Shown here: in pieces, positions 40,855 through 49,053 of the stretch
Numbering within the stretch: position 1 is the stretch's first letter
Layout of the letters: each line of letters starts with the position of its first letter
Assembly: GCF_025460765.1 (NCBI RefSeq)
Contig: NZ_JAMWEG010000018.1
Location: 1 to 64,000, forward strand
Reading direction: 5' to 3'
DNA length: 64,000 nucleotides
DNA from: Micromonospora sp. MA102
Lineage (GTDB): Bacteria > Actinomycetota > Actinomycetes > Mycobacteriales > Micromonosporaceae
Position numbers and translations under genes: made by a program
The notes under the pieces: generated by a model
What the model was told of the DNA's origin: nothing
The model's database searches: none
What the model saw: the letters and a program-made list of their open reading frames with translations, nothing else

Positions 40855-40977
40855 CTAGTCGCGCCACCACCCCGGTTGCCACTGCTGCCGTCGGCAGCGA
40901 CCCAGGCCCGATTCGGGCAGCAGGGCACCGCCGCGCGGCGCGGGCCGCTCGGCTCGGGTGCGGTTCTGCTGCGACAC
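40855..40977 (-). CDS. 40-residue Trp-rich ORF before tRNA-Trp
   Basis: Reads VSQQNRTRAERPAPRGGALL and continues to QQWQPGWWRD (stop at 40857-40855); Trp residues are at 33, 37 and 38. GTG 40977 has an AGGGAG SD six nt upstream, good for so short an ORF. Downstream is an intrinsic terminator and then tRNA-Trp. The layout recalls a leader peptide whose translation senses charged tRNA, but no antiterminator is proven. It could instead be a small stand-alone gene. This ORF and the terminator are the only features I see in the 413-nt stretch 40780-41192. Confidence 0.45.
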   Translation of the reverse strand: MSQQNRTRAERPAPRGGALLPESGLGRCRRQQWQPGWWRD

Positions 40978-41192
40978 GGTGTGCTCCCTGGGTGGTGGAA
41001 CCGGTTGATGTTGGCCCGTTCACGGTACGGGCGGGGCCGGGACGGTGGCAACGGATATTCGCGAGAACATTTCGCCCGGCGCCGAACGGTGCCGGCCCTA
41101 GCCTGTGGCCAGGCACAACGGGAAGGGGCACGGGTAGGGACTGGCGGCGTCGGGTGGCGGAGCGGTTCCGGGAGATCAACGGGGAGCATCCG

Positions 41193-41747
41193 ATGACGGC
41201 GGCGGACGACGCGTACGTCAGCGCGCAGTTCGTGGTGCTCGACGCGCTCTGCGCGGCGTCCGGGCGGGACCCGGACGGCGTACGCCGGTTGATGCTGGAC
41301 CGGCGGCTGCCGCTGCCGGGCTATCTGCGCTCGGACGGCGCGGAGATGGTCCCGGTGGACCTGTTCGCGCTGGCGGAGCGGGCCGGCGGGGTGGACGCCC
41401 TGCCCGGGTGGTTCGTCGGGCACTGGGCGGACCGGGCGCGCGGCGCGGAGGAGTGGGAGGCCTACCTCAGCGGCCAGTACGTCTGCCTGCGCTCGGTGTC
41501 GCCGGAGTCGATCCGGCGCAAGGACGAGTTGACCGGGGCGATCCGGGCGGCGCCGGCCGAGCCGGACGCCGGGTCGGCGGCGTGGCTCGACCGGCTGCAC
41601 GCGCTGGTCGACGAGCTGGACGCGCTGGAGCCGGCGTTCACCGGCTACGACCGGCTCCGGTTCGGCGGCCCGACCTCCCGGGACACCTGCGTGGACGGGG
41701 TGCGCGCCCGGTATCCGCGGCGGGTCAGCGCGCCGGCCGGCCGGTGA
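41193..41747 (+). CDS. DUF6058-family protein
   Basis: About 184 residues. The start TAADDAYVSAQFVVLDALCAASGRDPDGVRRLMLDRRLPLPGYLRSDGAEMVPVDLFALAERAG is typical of DUF6058 proteins, which I know only by name (a family annotated with natural product biosynthesis). The rest is helical, with many charged residues and no recognisable catalytic residues. ATG 41193 has GGGGAG SD six nt upstream; GTG 41155 in frame is possible. Its 3' end overlaps the convergent GTPase gene by 23 nt. Confidence 0.65.
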   Translation: MTAADDAYVSAQFVVLDALCAASGRDPDGVRRLMLDRRLPLPGYLRSDGAEMVPVDLFALAERAGGVDALPGWFVGHWADRARGAEEWEAYLSGQYVCLRSVSPESIRRKDELTGAIRAAPAEPDAGSAAWLDRLHALVDELDALEPAFTGYDRLRFGGPTSRDTCVDGVRARYPRRVSAPAGR

Positions 41748-43731
41748 CCCGGCGGGTGACGGCGAGCAGGTACTCCTTGCGGTGCAGGGGGTCGTGGTCC
41801 CAGCGCGGCCGGCTCGGGGCCGGCCCGCGTACCGGCCGGTGGTGGTCGAACTCGGCCTCCAGGGTGCCCTCGCCCCGGGTGAGTCCGGGCAGCCGCTGCT
41901 CCAGCGCGTGCACCCGCCCGGCCGGCACCTCCCCCTCGATGAGGTAGGACGCGCCGCGCAGGGTGCTGGCGCGGGTCGCGGCGCCCAGCCCGGCGAGCAC
42001 GGGCAGCACCGTCCCCACCAGGTCGGCGGGGAGGTCGAGCCGGAACCGGTGCATCGGCTCGTGGACGCGGGTGCCGGCGCGGGTGAGCGCGGCCATGAGC
42101 ACCAGCGGCGTGAGGTTCCGGAAGTCCCCGGCCGTGCTGGACATGCTCTTGTCGAACACGCCGTGGGAGTGGCTCTGCCGGGCCCAGTAGCCGCCGTGCG
42201 TCAGGGTGACCACGCAGTCGACCACATCCCAGCCGCGCAGGCCCTGGCGCAGGGTCTCGCGGACGGTCTCCTCGATGGCCTTGAGGAAGGCCAGCGGCAT
42301 CGAGCCGAGTTCGATGCCGAGCCGGAACTCGACGCCGCCACCGACCGGACCGGGCTCGACGCGCAGGCCGACGGTGCCGAGGAACGGGTTGGGTTCCCGG
42401 CCGATCCACTCGACGGCGGAGCCCACGCCGACCACCCGCTCCACGCAGACCGTGGTGGTCTCCCGGAAGGTGACCGGGACGCCGTAGTCGTCGGCGAGGG
42501 TGGCCTCGATGACCTCCTTCTGCACCTCGCCGTAGAGGGACACGGCGATCTCCTGGCGCCGGTCGTCCTGTCGCAGGTTGATCAGCGGGTCCTGCTCGGC
42601 GAGCTGGGTCAGGGCGGCGTGCAGGGCCGGGCGGTCGGCCGGGCGTACCGGCTCGACCACGGTCTCCAGCGTGGGCGGGGCGAACTGGCGCCGGGCGGCG
42701 GGGCGGTCGGGCGGGACGCCGAGCACGTCGCCGACGCGGACGCCCGCGAGGCCGTGCAGCCTTACGATCCGGCCGGCCCCGGCCGCGTCGCCGGGCGTCG
42801 CGTCGCCGCCGTCGAAGACGCCGAGGGCGGTGACCCGGGCCTCCTGGCCGTCGCCGTGGCGGATCCGGTCGCGGACCCGCACGGTGCCGGCGTAGATCCG
42901 GGCGTACGCGACCTTCTCGCCGGCCGGGCCGCGCTCGACCTTGAAGACGGCGCCGGAGAGCGGGGCGTGGTCGTCACCCGCGGTGGCGGGGAGCAGCGCG
43001 GTGACCGCGTCGATCAGGTCGGCCACCCCGGCGCCGGTGATGGCGGAGCCGGCGAGCACGGGGTGCACCCGGGCGCGGGCGGTCTGCGCGGCGAGAGTCG
43101 TGCGCAGCCGGTCCGGGGTGATCGCCCGCTCGTCGGCCACGTACGCGGCCAGCAGGGCGTCGTCGTGCGCGGAGAGCAGGTCGACCAGGCGGGCCTGGTG
43201 GCCGGGGTCGCCCGGCGGGTGCGGCACCCACCGGGCGCCCGGGGTGCCGGCGGCGTCGACCCGGCCGAGGGCGACGACGTCGGGGGTGAGCCGGTCGGCG
43301 AGCTGGCGCAGAACCCGGTCGAGGTCGGCGCCGGCCCGGTCCACCTTGTTCACGAAGAACAGGGTGGGGATGCCGAGGCGGCGCAGGGTGCGGGCCAGCA
43401 CCCGGGTCTGGGCCTGGACGCCCTCGACGGCGGAGACCACGAGCACCGCGCCGTCGAGCACGCCGAGCACGCGTTCCACCTCGGCGATGAAGTCGGGGTG
43501 GCCGGGAGTGTCGATGAGGTTGACGGTGGTGCCGGCGACGGCGAAGGAGACCACGGCGGAGCGGATGGTGATGCCCCGCCGCCGCTCCAGCGCCAGCGTG
43601 TCGGTGCGGGTGCTGCCGGCGTCGACACTGCCGGGCTCGTCGATGACCCCGGCGCTGTGCAGCAGCCGTTCGGTCAGGCTCGTCTTACCGGCGTCGACAT
43701 GGGCGAGGATGCCGAGATTGAGGGTTTTCAC
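41725..43731 (-). CDS. TetM/OtrA-type ribosomal protection GTPase
   Basis: A 668-residue translation-factor GTPase of the ribosomal-protection branch (TetM, TetO, OtrA) rather than EF-G. The G motifs are LGILAHVDAGKTSLTERLLHS (G1), RGITI (G2), DTPGHPDF (G3) and NKVDRAG (G4). The family dislodges tetracycline from ribosomes; actinomycete homologues protect producers or may have other antibiotic roles. GTG 43731 has only a weak SD (AAGGAC at ten nt), while a small ORF with a strong SD covers the region upstream and overlaps the start. It is convergent with the DUF6058 gene, overlapping by 23 nt. Confidence 0.9.
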   Translation of the reverse strand: MKTLNLGILAHVDAGKTSLTERLLHSAGVIDEPGSVDAGSTRTDTLALERRRGITIRSAVVSFAVAGTTVNLIDTPGHPDFIAEVERVLGVLDGAVLVVSAVEGVQAQTRVLARTLRRLGIPTLFFVNKVDRAGADLDRVLRQLADRLTPDVVALGRVDAAGTPGARWVPHPPGDPGHQARLVDLLSAHDDALLAAYVADERAITPDRLRTTLAAQTARARVHPVLAGSAITGAGVADLIDAVTALLPATAGDDHAPLSGAVFKVERGPAGEKVAYARIYAGTVRVRDRIRHGDGQEARVTALGVFDGGDATPGDAAGAGRIVRLHGLAGVRVGDVLGVPPDRPAARRQFAPPTLETVVEPVRPADRPALHAALTQLAEQDPLINLRQDDRRQEIAVSLYGEVQKEVIEATLADDYGVPVTFRETTTVCVERVVGVGSAVEWIGREPNPFLGTVGLRVEPGPVGGGVEFRLGIELGSMPLAFLKAIEETVRETLRQGLRGWDVVDCVVTLTHGGYWARQSHSHGVFDKSMSSTAGDFRNLTPLVLMAALTRAGTRVHEPMHRFRLDLPADLVGTVLPVLAGLGAATRASTLRGASYLIEGEVPAGRVHALEQRLPGLTRGEGTLEAEFDHHRPVRGPAPSRPRWDHDPLHRKEYLLAVTRRVTGRPAR

Positions 43732-43795
43732 GCAGCGTCATGTCCTTGTGGTCGGCGGTGATTCGCTTCTGCGGGGACATGCACGCGGCTCGCAT
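43685..43795 (-). CDS. 36-residue candidate leader peptide overlapping the GTPase gene
   Basis: ATG 43795 is preceded by a very strong SD (GGAAGGAGGAG, 7-8 nt). The ORF starts MRAACMSPQKRITADHKDMT and ends at TAA 43687-43685, overlapping the GTPase gene by 47 nt in another frame. The GTPase GTG lacks a comparable SD. Upstream ORFs of this type control antibiotic-resistance genes by ribosome-mediated attenuation or translational coupling. No direct evidence here that it is translated. Confidence 0.5.
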   Translation of the reverse strand: MRAACMSPQKRITADHKDMTLRENPQSRHPRPCRRR

Positions 43796-43837
43796 CTCGA
43801 GCTCCTCCTTCCCTGGCTGTCGTGGTCGATTGCAGCA

Positions 43838-43855
43838 GCCGGCGCGGGCGCCGGC
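43838..43855. terminator. Inverted repeat after DUF6193-like gene
   Basis: GCCGGCGC-GG-GCGCCGGC, a perfect 8-bp inverted repeat, 22 nt downstream of the stop at 43877. It could end that transcript; no U-tract. It lies just before the GTPase leader region. Confidence 0.4.
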
Positions 43856-43876
43856 AACCGGTTTACCGTCGATGCG

Positions 43877-44269
43877 CTACCGGGCGTGCGCCACGGGGTG
43901 GCGCTTCATCTCCTCCATGAAGGGGTAGCGCGCGGTCAGCTCGGCGAGCGTGCACCCGGCCCGCCAGGCGGCGGCCACCTGGGCGACCTGGAGCAGGTCG
44001 GTGGCGTCGCCGCGGGCCTGGACCTCACCGTCGACCCGAAGGTCGATCATGAAGTAGCGGGCCTGGGCGCCGAGGCTGACGCAGACCACACCCCGGTCGG
44101 AGGTCGCCTCGGCACAGGTGAACCGGCTGCGCCCCTGCTCGGGGGCGGTCACCCGGCCGATGTCGAGCTGGTGCCGGGCCGCGGTCTGCACGAGTGCGGG
44201 AGCCAGGCCGCCCGGCTCGACCAGATCCGGGTAGAGACGCACACCCAGTGCCGTGGACACGTCGCTCAT
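43877..44269 (-). CDS. DUF6193-like protein
   Basis: A 130-residue protein. It starts TALGVRLYPDLVEPGGLAPALVQTAARHQLDI and ends with DATDLLQVAQVAAAWRAGCTLAELTARYPFMEEM, which resembles the C-terminal LxxVARAxxAWxxGATLxEL element of DUF6193 proteins (again known to me only as a family linked to natural products). The middle, YFMIDLRVDGEVQARGD, is a small beta region. ATG 44269 has a GGGAG SD six nt upstream. It is on the same strand as the ribosomal protection GTPase downstream, separated by 145 nt. Confidence 0.55.
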   Translation of the reverse strand: MSDVSTALGVRLYPDLVEPGGLAPALVQTAARHQLDIGRVTAPEQGRSRFTCAEATSDRGVVCVSLGAQARYFMIDLRVDGEVQARGDATDLLQVAQVAAAWRAGCTLAELTARYPFMEEMKRHPVAHAR

Positions 44270-44433
44270 GACTGACTCCCACTTCCTCGTGACAGAGACC
44301 AGCAGCACGCAGGTTACGGGTGTGTTTCCGGCGCGCCTGGTCATCCTGTCCCCCCTGGACGCCCCACGGCAATAGGAACTGTCGATTCGACCACGTTCGG
44401 GCCGCCGCCCGGGGCCGGGTACGCTCCGGCTCC

Positions 44434-45210
44434 ATGGCCCGGATCCGGTGTGACTTCTTCTCCTCGGCCCTCGGCATGGGCACGTCGATGACGGTGCTGC
44501 TGCCCGACCGCTCGGCCGGGATCGGCATGGCCGGCGGGGCCGGCGCCGGGGAGCCGCCGGTGCTCTACCTGCTGCACGGCCTGACCGACGACGACACCAT
44601 CTGGACCCGGCGCACCGCGATCGAGCGGTACGTCGCGCCGCTCGGCCTGGCCGTGGTGATGCCCCAGGTGCAGCGCAGCTTCTACTGCGACGAGGTGCAC
44701 GGGAACCGGTACTGGAGCTTCCTCAGCGAGGAGCTGCCCGAGGTGTGCCGGTCGTACTTCCGCCTCTCCGACCGGCCGGCGGACACCTTCGTGGCCGGCC
44801 TGTCGATGGGCGGCTACGGGGCGATGAAGTGGGCGCTGCGCCAGCCGGACCGGTTCGCGGCGGCGGCCAGCCTCTCCGGCGCCCTCGACGTCGCCCGCCG
44901 ACGCCACCACCCGACCAGCCCCCTCGACCCCGCCGTCTGGAACACCGTGTGGGGCGATCGGGAGGTGGCCGGGCCGGACGACGACACGGTGGCGCTGCTG
45001 GAGCGGGCCGGCGACGACCTGCCGGCGCTCTACGTGGCCTGCGGCACCGAGGACTTCCTGTACGAGGACAACACCCGCTTCGTGGAGACGGCGCGCCGCC
45101 GGGGCGTACCGGTTACCGTGGACTTCTCCCCCGGCGACCACGACTGGGCGTACTGGGACGCGAAGATCCAGGACGTGCTGGCCTGGCTGCCGCTGCCCCG
45201 CCAGGGCTGA
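44434..45210 (+). CDS. Esterase of the esterase-D/S-formylglutathione hydrolase type
   Basis: A 258-residue alpha/beta hydrolase. The oxyanion-hole region is LYLLHGLTDDDTIW, the nucleophile elbow VAGLSMGGYGAMKWALR has Ser124, an Asp lies in YVACGTEDFLYEDN, and the His in SPGDHDWAYWDAKIQDVL. The set matches the esterase D superfamily (FrmB, antigen 85-like) and is complete. Substrate unknown. ATG 44434 lies 8 nt after TACGCT (44420-44425), pointing to a leaderless mRNA. A single gene between divergent DUF6193-like and convergent DinB genes. Confidence 0.9.
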   Translation: MARIRCDFFSSALGMGTSMTVLLPDRSAGIGMAGGAGAGEPPVLYLLHGLTDDDTIWTRRTAIERYVAPLGLAVVMPQVQRSFYCDEVHGNRYWSFLSEELPEVCRSYFRLSDRPADTFVAGLSMGGYGAMKWALRQPDRFAAAASLSGALDVARRRHHPTSPLDPAVWNTVWGDREVAGPDDDTVALLERAGDDLPALYVACGTEDFLYEDNTRFVETARRRGVPVTVDFSPGDHDWAYWDAKIQDVLAWLPLPRQG

Positions 45211-45282
45211 GCCGGCGCGCCGCACCTCCGGACCGGGCCGGAGGACCCGGCGGCCGGCACCGAGGTCCCGGCCGCGGGCGCG

Positions 45283-45789
45283 TCACACGCCGACGGTGCC
45301 GTCGATGGCCTCGCGGAGGAAGTCGGCGTGGCCGTTGTGCCGGGCGTACTCGTGCATCATGTGCAGCATCACCAGGCGCAGCGAGACGTCCTCGCCCCAG
45401 CGGGCCTGGTGGCCGGTGACGTCGAGCGACTCGGCCTCGCGCTCGATGCGGCGGGCGTGCTCCACCTCCCGCTGCCACGCCTCGAACGCCTCCGACCGGC
45501 TCGACGCGCTCGCGTCGTACGCCTCCTGGAAGTCCCCGGTCGCCGACCAGATGAGCGGGATGTCCTCGGCGTTGATCACCCGGCGGAACCAGGTCCGCTC
45601 GACCTCGGCCATGTGCCGCACGAGGCCGAGCAGGGACAGCGTGGACGGCGGCGACGACTGCCGCCGCAGCTCCTCGTCGGTCAGCCCCTCGCACTTCAGG
45701 GCCAGGGTGGCGCGGTGGAAGTCGAGGAACGCGCGCAGCGTCTCCCGCTCCCCGGCCAGCAGCGGCGGCCCGATCCGTTCGGTCTCCAC
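45283..45789 (-). CDS. DinB-superfamily protein (DUF664)
   Basis: A 168-residue four-helix-bundle protein. The helices include LRAFLDFHRATLALKCEGLTDEELRRQSSPPSTLSLLGLVRHMAEVERTWFRRV and RLVMLHMMHEYARHNGHADFLREAIDGTVG. The His of RHMAEVE and the two of EYARHNGHADFL are the usual DinB metal ligands. The actinobacterial DUF664 group contains mycothiol-dependent transferases and detoxification enzymes; a thiol transferase is plausible. GTG 45789 has AGGAGG six nt upstream. It is divergent from the metalloprotease gene. Confidence 0.9.
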   Translation of the reverse strand: METERIGPPLLAGERETLRAFLDFHRATLALKCEGLTDEELRRQSSPPSTLSLLGLVRHMAEVERTWFRRVINAEDIPLIWSATGDFQEAYDASASSRSEAFEAWQREVEHARRIEREAESLDVTGHQARWGEDVSLRLVMLHMMHEYARHNGHADFLREAIDGTVGV

Positions 45790-45890
45790 GTGGTTCCTCC
45801 TCGCAGGCCAGTGGCCTGCCCGTGGTTGCTTGGCAGCGCTTCCGGCGGAGCCTAGTCTCAGCGCATCGATCCGCCTCCGAAGGGATCATG

Positions 45891-46928
45891 ATGCACCCCC
45901 ACTTCCGACGTTCCGCGCTGGTCGCCTCGGCGGTCACCGCGGCGCTGGCGGCCGGCGGCACGACCGTCCAGGCCGCCGGCGACACCTACGACCACACCGC
46001 CACCGCGACGGTCTTCGCGCCCAACCCCGTCCAGCAGCTCGGCGACCAGTCGCTGACCGACCAGAAGGACGCCGACTACCCGGCGCTGGCCGGGGCGTAC
46101 CGGTCGGTGCCGCTGACCAACCTGGACGGCTCCGGCACCCTCACCGGGAAGTACGTGGTGGTCAAGAGCAAGACCGGCACCCCGGCCCGCGTGGTCGACG
46201 GCGCCTACCCGGTTTGGCACCGGGACGCCGACCAGTTCGAGCAGGTGATGGGCTACCACTGGGTGAACACCGCCCAGGCGTACCTCCAGTCGCTCGGCTT
46301 CGGCAGCACGCTGCGGCCGGTCAACCAGCGGCAGATCGAGCTGCGCATCGACCAGTACGGCGGCGACAACTCGTTCTTCCGCGAGGACAAGGCGAACATC
46401 ACCCTCGGCAAGGGCGGCGTGGACGACGGCGAGGACGCCGAGGTGATCGTCCACGAGTACGGCCACTCGGTCCAGGACGGCCAGGTGCCCGGCTTCGGCA
46501 CCACGCTGGAGTCCGGCGCGATCGGCGAGGCGTTCGGCGACTACCTGGCGGTCGCGGTGACCAGCTGGGCCACCGGCGTGCCGACGAGGACCCCGGAGGC
46601 CTGCGTCGCCGACTGGGACTCGGTCTCCTACACCCGCACCGCCCCGCACTGCCTGCGCCGCCTCGACGGCACCAAGGTCTACCCCGCCGACCTGGTGGGC
46701 GAGGTGCACGCCGACGGCGAGATCTGGTCCCGCGCGCTGTGGGACATCCGCACCGCACTCGGCGACCGCCGCGCCACCACCCTGATCGTGGAGGCGCAGT
46801 TCGCCTTCACCACGGACGTCACGTTCCGGGACGCGGCGCTGGCCACCGTGGCCGCCGCGCAGCGCCTCTACGGCACCCAGGCCGCGACCGCGACCCGGGC
46901 CGCCTTCGTCGCCCGCGGCATCCTCTGA
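45891..46928 (+). CDS. Secreted M36-like (fungalysin-type) metalloprotease
   Basis: A 345-residue exported zinc peptidase. A Sec signal peptide (FRRSALVASAVTAALAAGGTTVQA) is followed by a short propeptide-like region and the catalytic domain. The zinc motif HEYGHSVQD is at 188-196, and the downstream Glu lies in SGAIGEAFGDYLAV, the gluzincin pattern. The domain resembles fungalysin/M36 but is shorter than full M36 enzymes (about 600 residues), lacking an FTP prodomain. SD AAGGG precedes ATG 45891 (a second ATG at 45888). A single gene, followed by the convergent VanX-like gene. Confidence 0.82.
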   Translation: MHPHFRRSALVASAVTAALAAGGTTVQAAGDTYDHTATATVFAPNPVQQLGDQSLTDQKDADYPALAGAYRSVPLTNLDGSGTLTGKYVVVKSKTGTPARVVDGAYPVWHRDADQFEQVMGYHWVNTAQAYLQSLGFGSTLRPVNQRQIELRIDQYGGDNSFFREDKANITLGKGGVDDGEDAEVIVHEYGHSVQDGQVPGFGTTLESGAIGEAFGDYLAVAVTSWATGVPTRTPEACVADWDSVSYTRTAPHCLRRLDGTKVYPADLVGEVHADGEIWSRALWDIRTALGDRRATTLIVEAQFAFTTDVTFRDAALATVAAAQRLYGTQAATATRAAFVARGIL

Positions 46929-46965
46929 CCGCCGCGGTGGGCGCCGCTCCCCGCCGGAGCGGCGC

Positions 46966-47841
46966 TCACCGCAGCGAGGAGCGGGCCACCGGGAAGTCGA
47001 AGTACGTGTCCGGGTACGGCTCGTCGACGTACCGGTAGTGCCACCACTCGCGCGGGTAGTTCTCGAAGCCCTGCGCGGTCATGAGCCGCTTCAGCAGCTT
47101 TCGGTTGTCCCGGGCCGCCCCGGTGACGCGCGCGTCGGCGGTGTGCGCGCGGGGGTCGAAGCAGTCGAACCCGGTGCCCATGTCGACGGAGTTGTCCGGG
47201 AAGCGCCGCCCGGCCGGCGCGGTGCAGGCGGTCAACGGCTGGCCCGGCACGTACGCCGGTTGGTCGGGGGTGGACGCCGGGACCAGCGTCAGGTCGAGGG
47301 TGCTCCCCCGGCTGTGTGCGGTCGGCGCCCCGATGTAGCCGTCGGCGAAGAGCCGGCTCTTCGGCTCGTCCGGATAGAACTCCCCCTTCATCTGCTGCTC
47401 GCCGGGGAGCTTCGCCCAGGCGACGAACTCGTCCACCGCCCGCTGTGGGCGGTAGCAGTCGTACACCTTGATGCGGCGGCCCTGCGCCAGGGCGGCGGCC
47501 TGCACCCGGCGCAGCGCCTCCGCGGCCGGGCGGGTGAGCAGGCAGCGCGGCTCGGCGTACCCGGTGATCGGCCGGCCGACGAAGTTGTGCGCGGTGGCGT
47601 ACCGGATGTCGGTGCGGATGCCCGGGTCGACGGCGGCCAGGTCGACGATGTCGGCCGGGGCGCGGGGGCCGCTCGGGCGTGCCGACGGCTCGGGTGCGGT
47701 GGACGGCGCGGGCGGCGCCGACGGGGTGGACGGGGTGGACGGGGTGGACGGCGCCGGTCGCGGCGCGGGCTGCTGGCAGGCGGCGGCGAGCGCCGTGGCC
47801 AGCACGGCCAGGGCCGCTGCCACCCGTCTCCCGGTCCCCAC
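46966..47841 (-). CDS. VanX-type D-Ala-D-Ala dipeptidase lipoprotein
   Basis: About 291 residues. The signal sequence ends in a lipobox (LATALAAAC), then a Pro/Ser/Thr spacer (PSTPSTPSTPSAPPAP) and the M15D catalytic domain. Motifs: IKVYDCYRPQRAVDEFVAWA, AHSRGSTLDLTLVP (the SxHxxG...D zinc motif), MGTGFDCFD and PREWWHYRYVDE (Glu and third His). VanX/DdpX enzymes cleave D-Ala-D-Ala; no vanHA genes are near, so peptidoglycan recycling is more likely than glycopeptide resistance. The start is uncertain: GTG 47841 (with TAGACA seven nt upstream) is preferred; ATG 47883 adds 14 Gly/Arg-rich residues. Confidence 0.88.
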   Translation of the reverse strand: MGTGRRVAAALAVLATALAAACQQPAPRPAPSTPSTPSTPSAPPAPSTAPEPSARPSGPRAPADIVDLAAVDPGIRTDIRYATAHNFVGRPITGYAEPRCLLTRPAAEALRRVQAAALAQGRRIKVYDCYRPQRAVDEFVAWAKLPGEQQMKGEFYPDEPKSRLFADGYIGAPTAHSRGSTLDLTLVPASTPDQPAYVPGQPLTACTAPAGRRFPDNSVDMGTGFDCFDPRAHTADARVTGAARDNRKLLKRLMTAQGFENYPREWWHYRYVDEPYPDTYFDFPVARSSLR

Positions 47842-48021
47842 CCTGCCGTGTCTACCACCTCCGCCGGGCCCCCGGGCCGGCATCGTGCCGGACCGGGGTT
47901 CCCGTCGCCGCTGGTCGTGATGCCCATGGCTCGAACCCGTACGGCAAGATGGCCGGTGGGACGCGGCCGCCGTCCCGGGCGTCGGCGGCCGGAACCTCCG
48001 GCCGGGGTGAAGGAGACACGG

Positions 48022-49047
48022 GTGAACGCGGACGACGAGCCCAGGGTGACCATCACCGCGATCGCGCGGGAGGCGGGTGTCTCCGTGCCCACCGTGTCCC
48101 GGGTGCTCAACGGGCGCTCGGACGTCGCGCCGGACACCCGGGAACGGGTCGAGGAGCTGCTGCGCCACCACGGCTACCAGCGCCGGGGCAGCCGCACGGT
48201 GCGCCGGGCCGACCTGGTCGACCTGGTCTTCAACGACCTCGACAGCCCGTGGGCCGTGGAGATCATCCGGGGCGTGGAGGACGTCGGGCACGCCGTCGGG
48301 GTGGGCACCGTGGTGTCGGCGATCCACAGCGAGTCGACCTGGACCCGGAAGTGGATGCAGAACCTGCGGGCCCGCGCCTCGGACGGGGTCATCGTGGTGA
48401 CCTCCCACCTGACCCCGCCGGTGCACGCCCAGCTGCGCCGGCTCAACGTGCCGGTGGTGGTCGTCGACCCGGCCGCCGGCGTGCCCGACCGGGACGTGCC
48501 GGCGATCGGGGCGACCAACTGGGCCGGCGGGCTGGCCGCCACCGAACACCTGCTGGGGCTGGGCCACCGCCGGATCGGCTTCGTGGCCGGCCCCACCCAC
48601 CTGCTGTGCAGCCGCGCCCGGCTGGACGGCTACCGGGCCGCGCTCGAGGCGGCCGGCGTGCCGCCGGACGACCGGCTCGTGGAGCCCGGCGACTTCTACC
48701 ACGCCTCCGGCTTCACCGCCGGCAGCACCCTGCTCGACCTCGACGACCCGCCGACCGCGATCTTCGCGGCCAGCGACCAGATGGCCTTCGGGGTCTACGA
48801 GGCGGTCCGCCGGCGCGGGCTGCGGGTGGCCGACGACGTGAGCATCGTCGGCTTCGACGACCTGCCGGAGGCCCGGTGGGCCTCCCCGCCGCTGACCACG
48901 GTGCGCCAGCCGCTCGTGGAGATGGGCCGGCTCGCCGCCCGCACGGTGCTGCGCCTGGCCCAGGGCGAGGAACTCGAGTCGCCGCGGGTGGAACTGGCCA
49001 CCGAACTGGTGGTGCGGGACAGCACCGCCCGCCCCGCCGGCCGGTAG
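48022..49047 (+). CDS. LacI-family transcriptional regulator
   Basis: A 341-residue regulator. The N-terminal LacI HTH (VTITAIAREAGVSVPTVSRVLNGRSDVAPDTRERVEELL) is followed by the periplasmic-binding-protein-like sugar domain (LVFNDLDSPWAVEIIRGVEDV, FAASDQMAFGVYEAVRRRGLRVADDVSIVGFDDLPEARWASPPLTTVRQP). GTG 48022 has SD AAGGAG six nt upstream. No sugar-utilisation genes are adjacent; the target may be elsewhere. The gene ends 6 bp from the convergent D,D-carboxypeptidase. Confidence 0.92.
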   Translation: MNADDEPRVTITAIAREAGVSVPTVSRVLNGRSDVAPDTRERVEELLRHHGYQRRGSRTVRRADLVDLVFNDLDSPWAVEIIRGVEDVGHAVGVGTVVSAIHSESTWTRKWMQNLRARASDGVIVVTSHLTPPVHAQLRRLNVPVVVVDPAAGVPDRDVPAIGATNWAGGLAATEHLLGLGHRRIGFVAGPTHLLCSRARLDGYRAALEAAGVPPDDRLVEPGDFYHASGFTAGSTLLDLDDPPTAIFAASDQMAFGVYEAVRRRGLRVADDVSIVGFDDLPEARWASPPLTTVRQPLVEMGRLAARTVLRLAQGEELESPRVELATELVVRDSTARPAGR

Positions 49048-49053
49048 GCCCGT

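Noticed and set aside
41725..41747. Convergent overlap of the DUF6058 and GTPase genes as a regulatory antisense
   Set aside because: A 23-nt overlap of 3' ends is common in dense actinobacterial genomes and by itself gives no sign of regulation.
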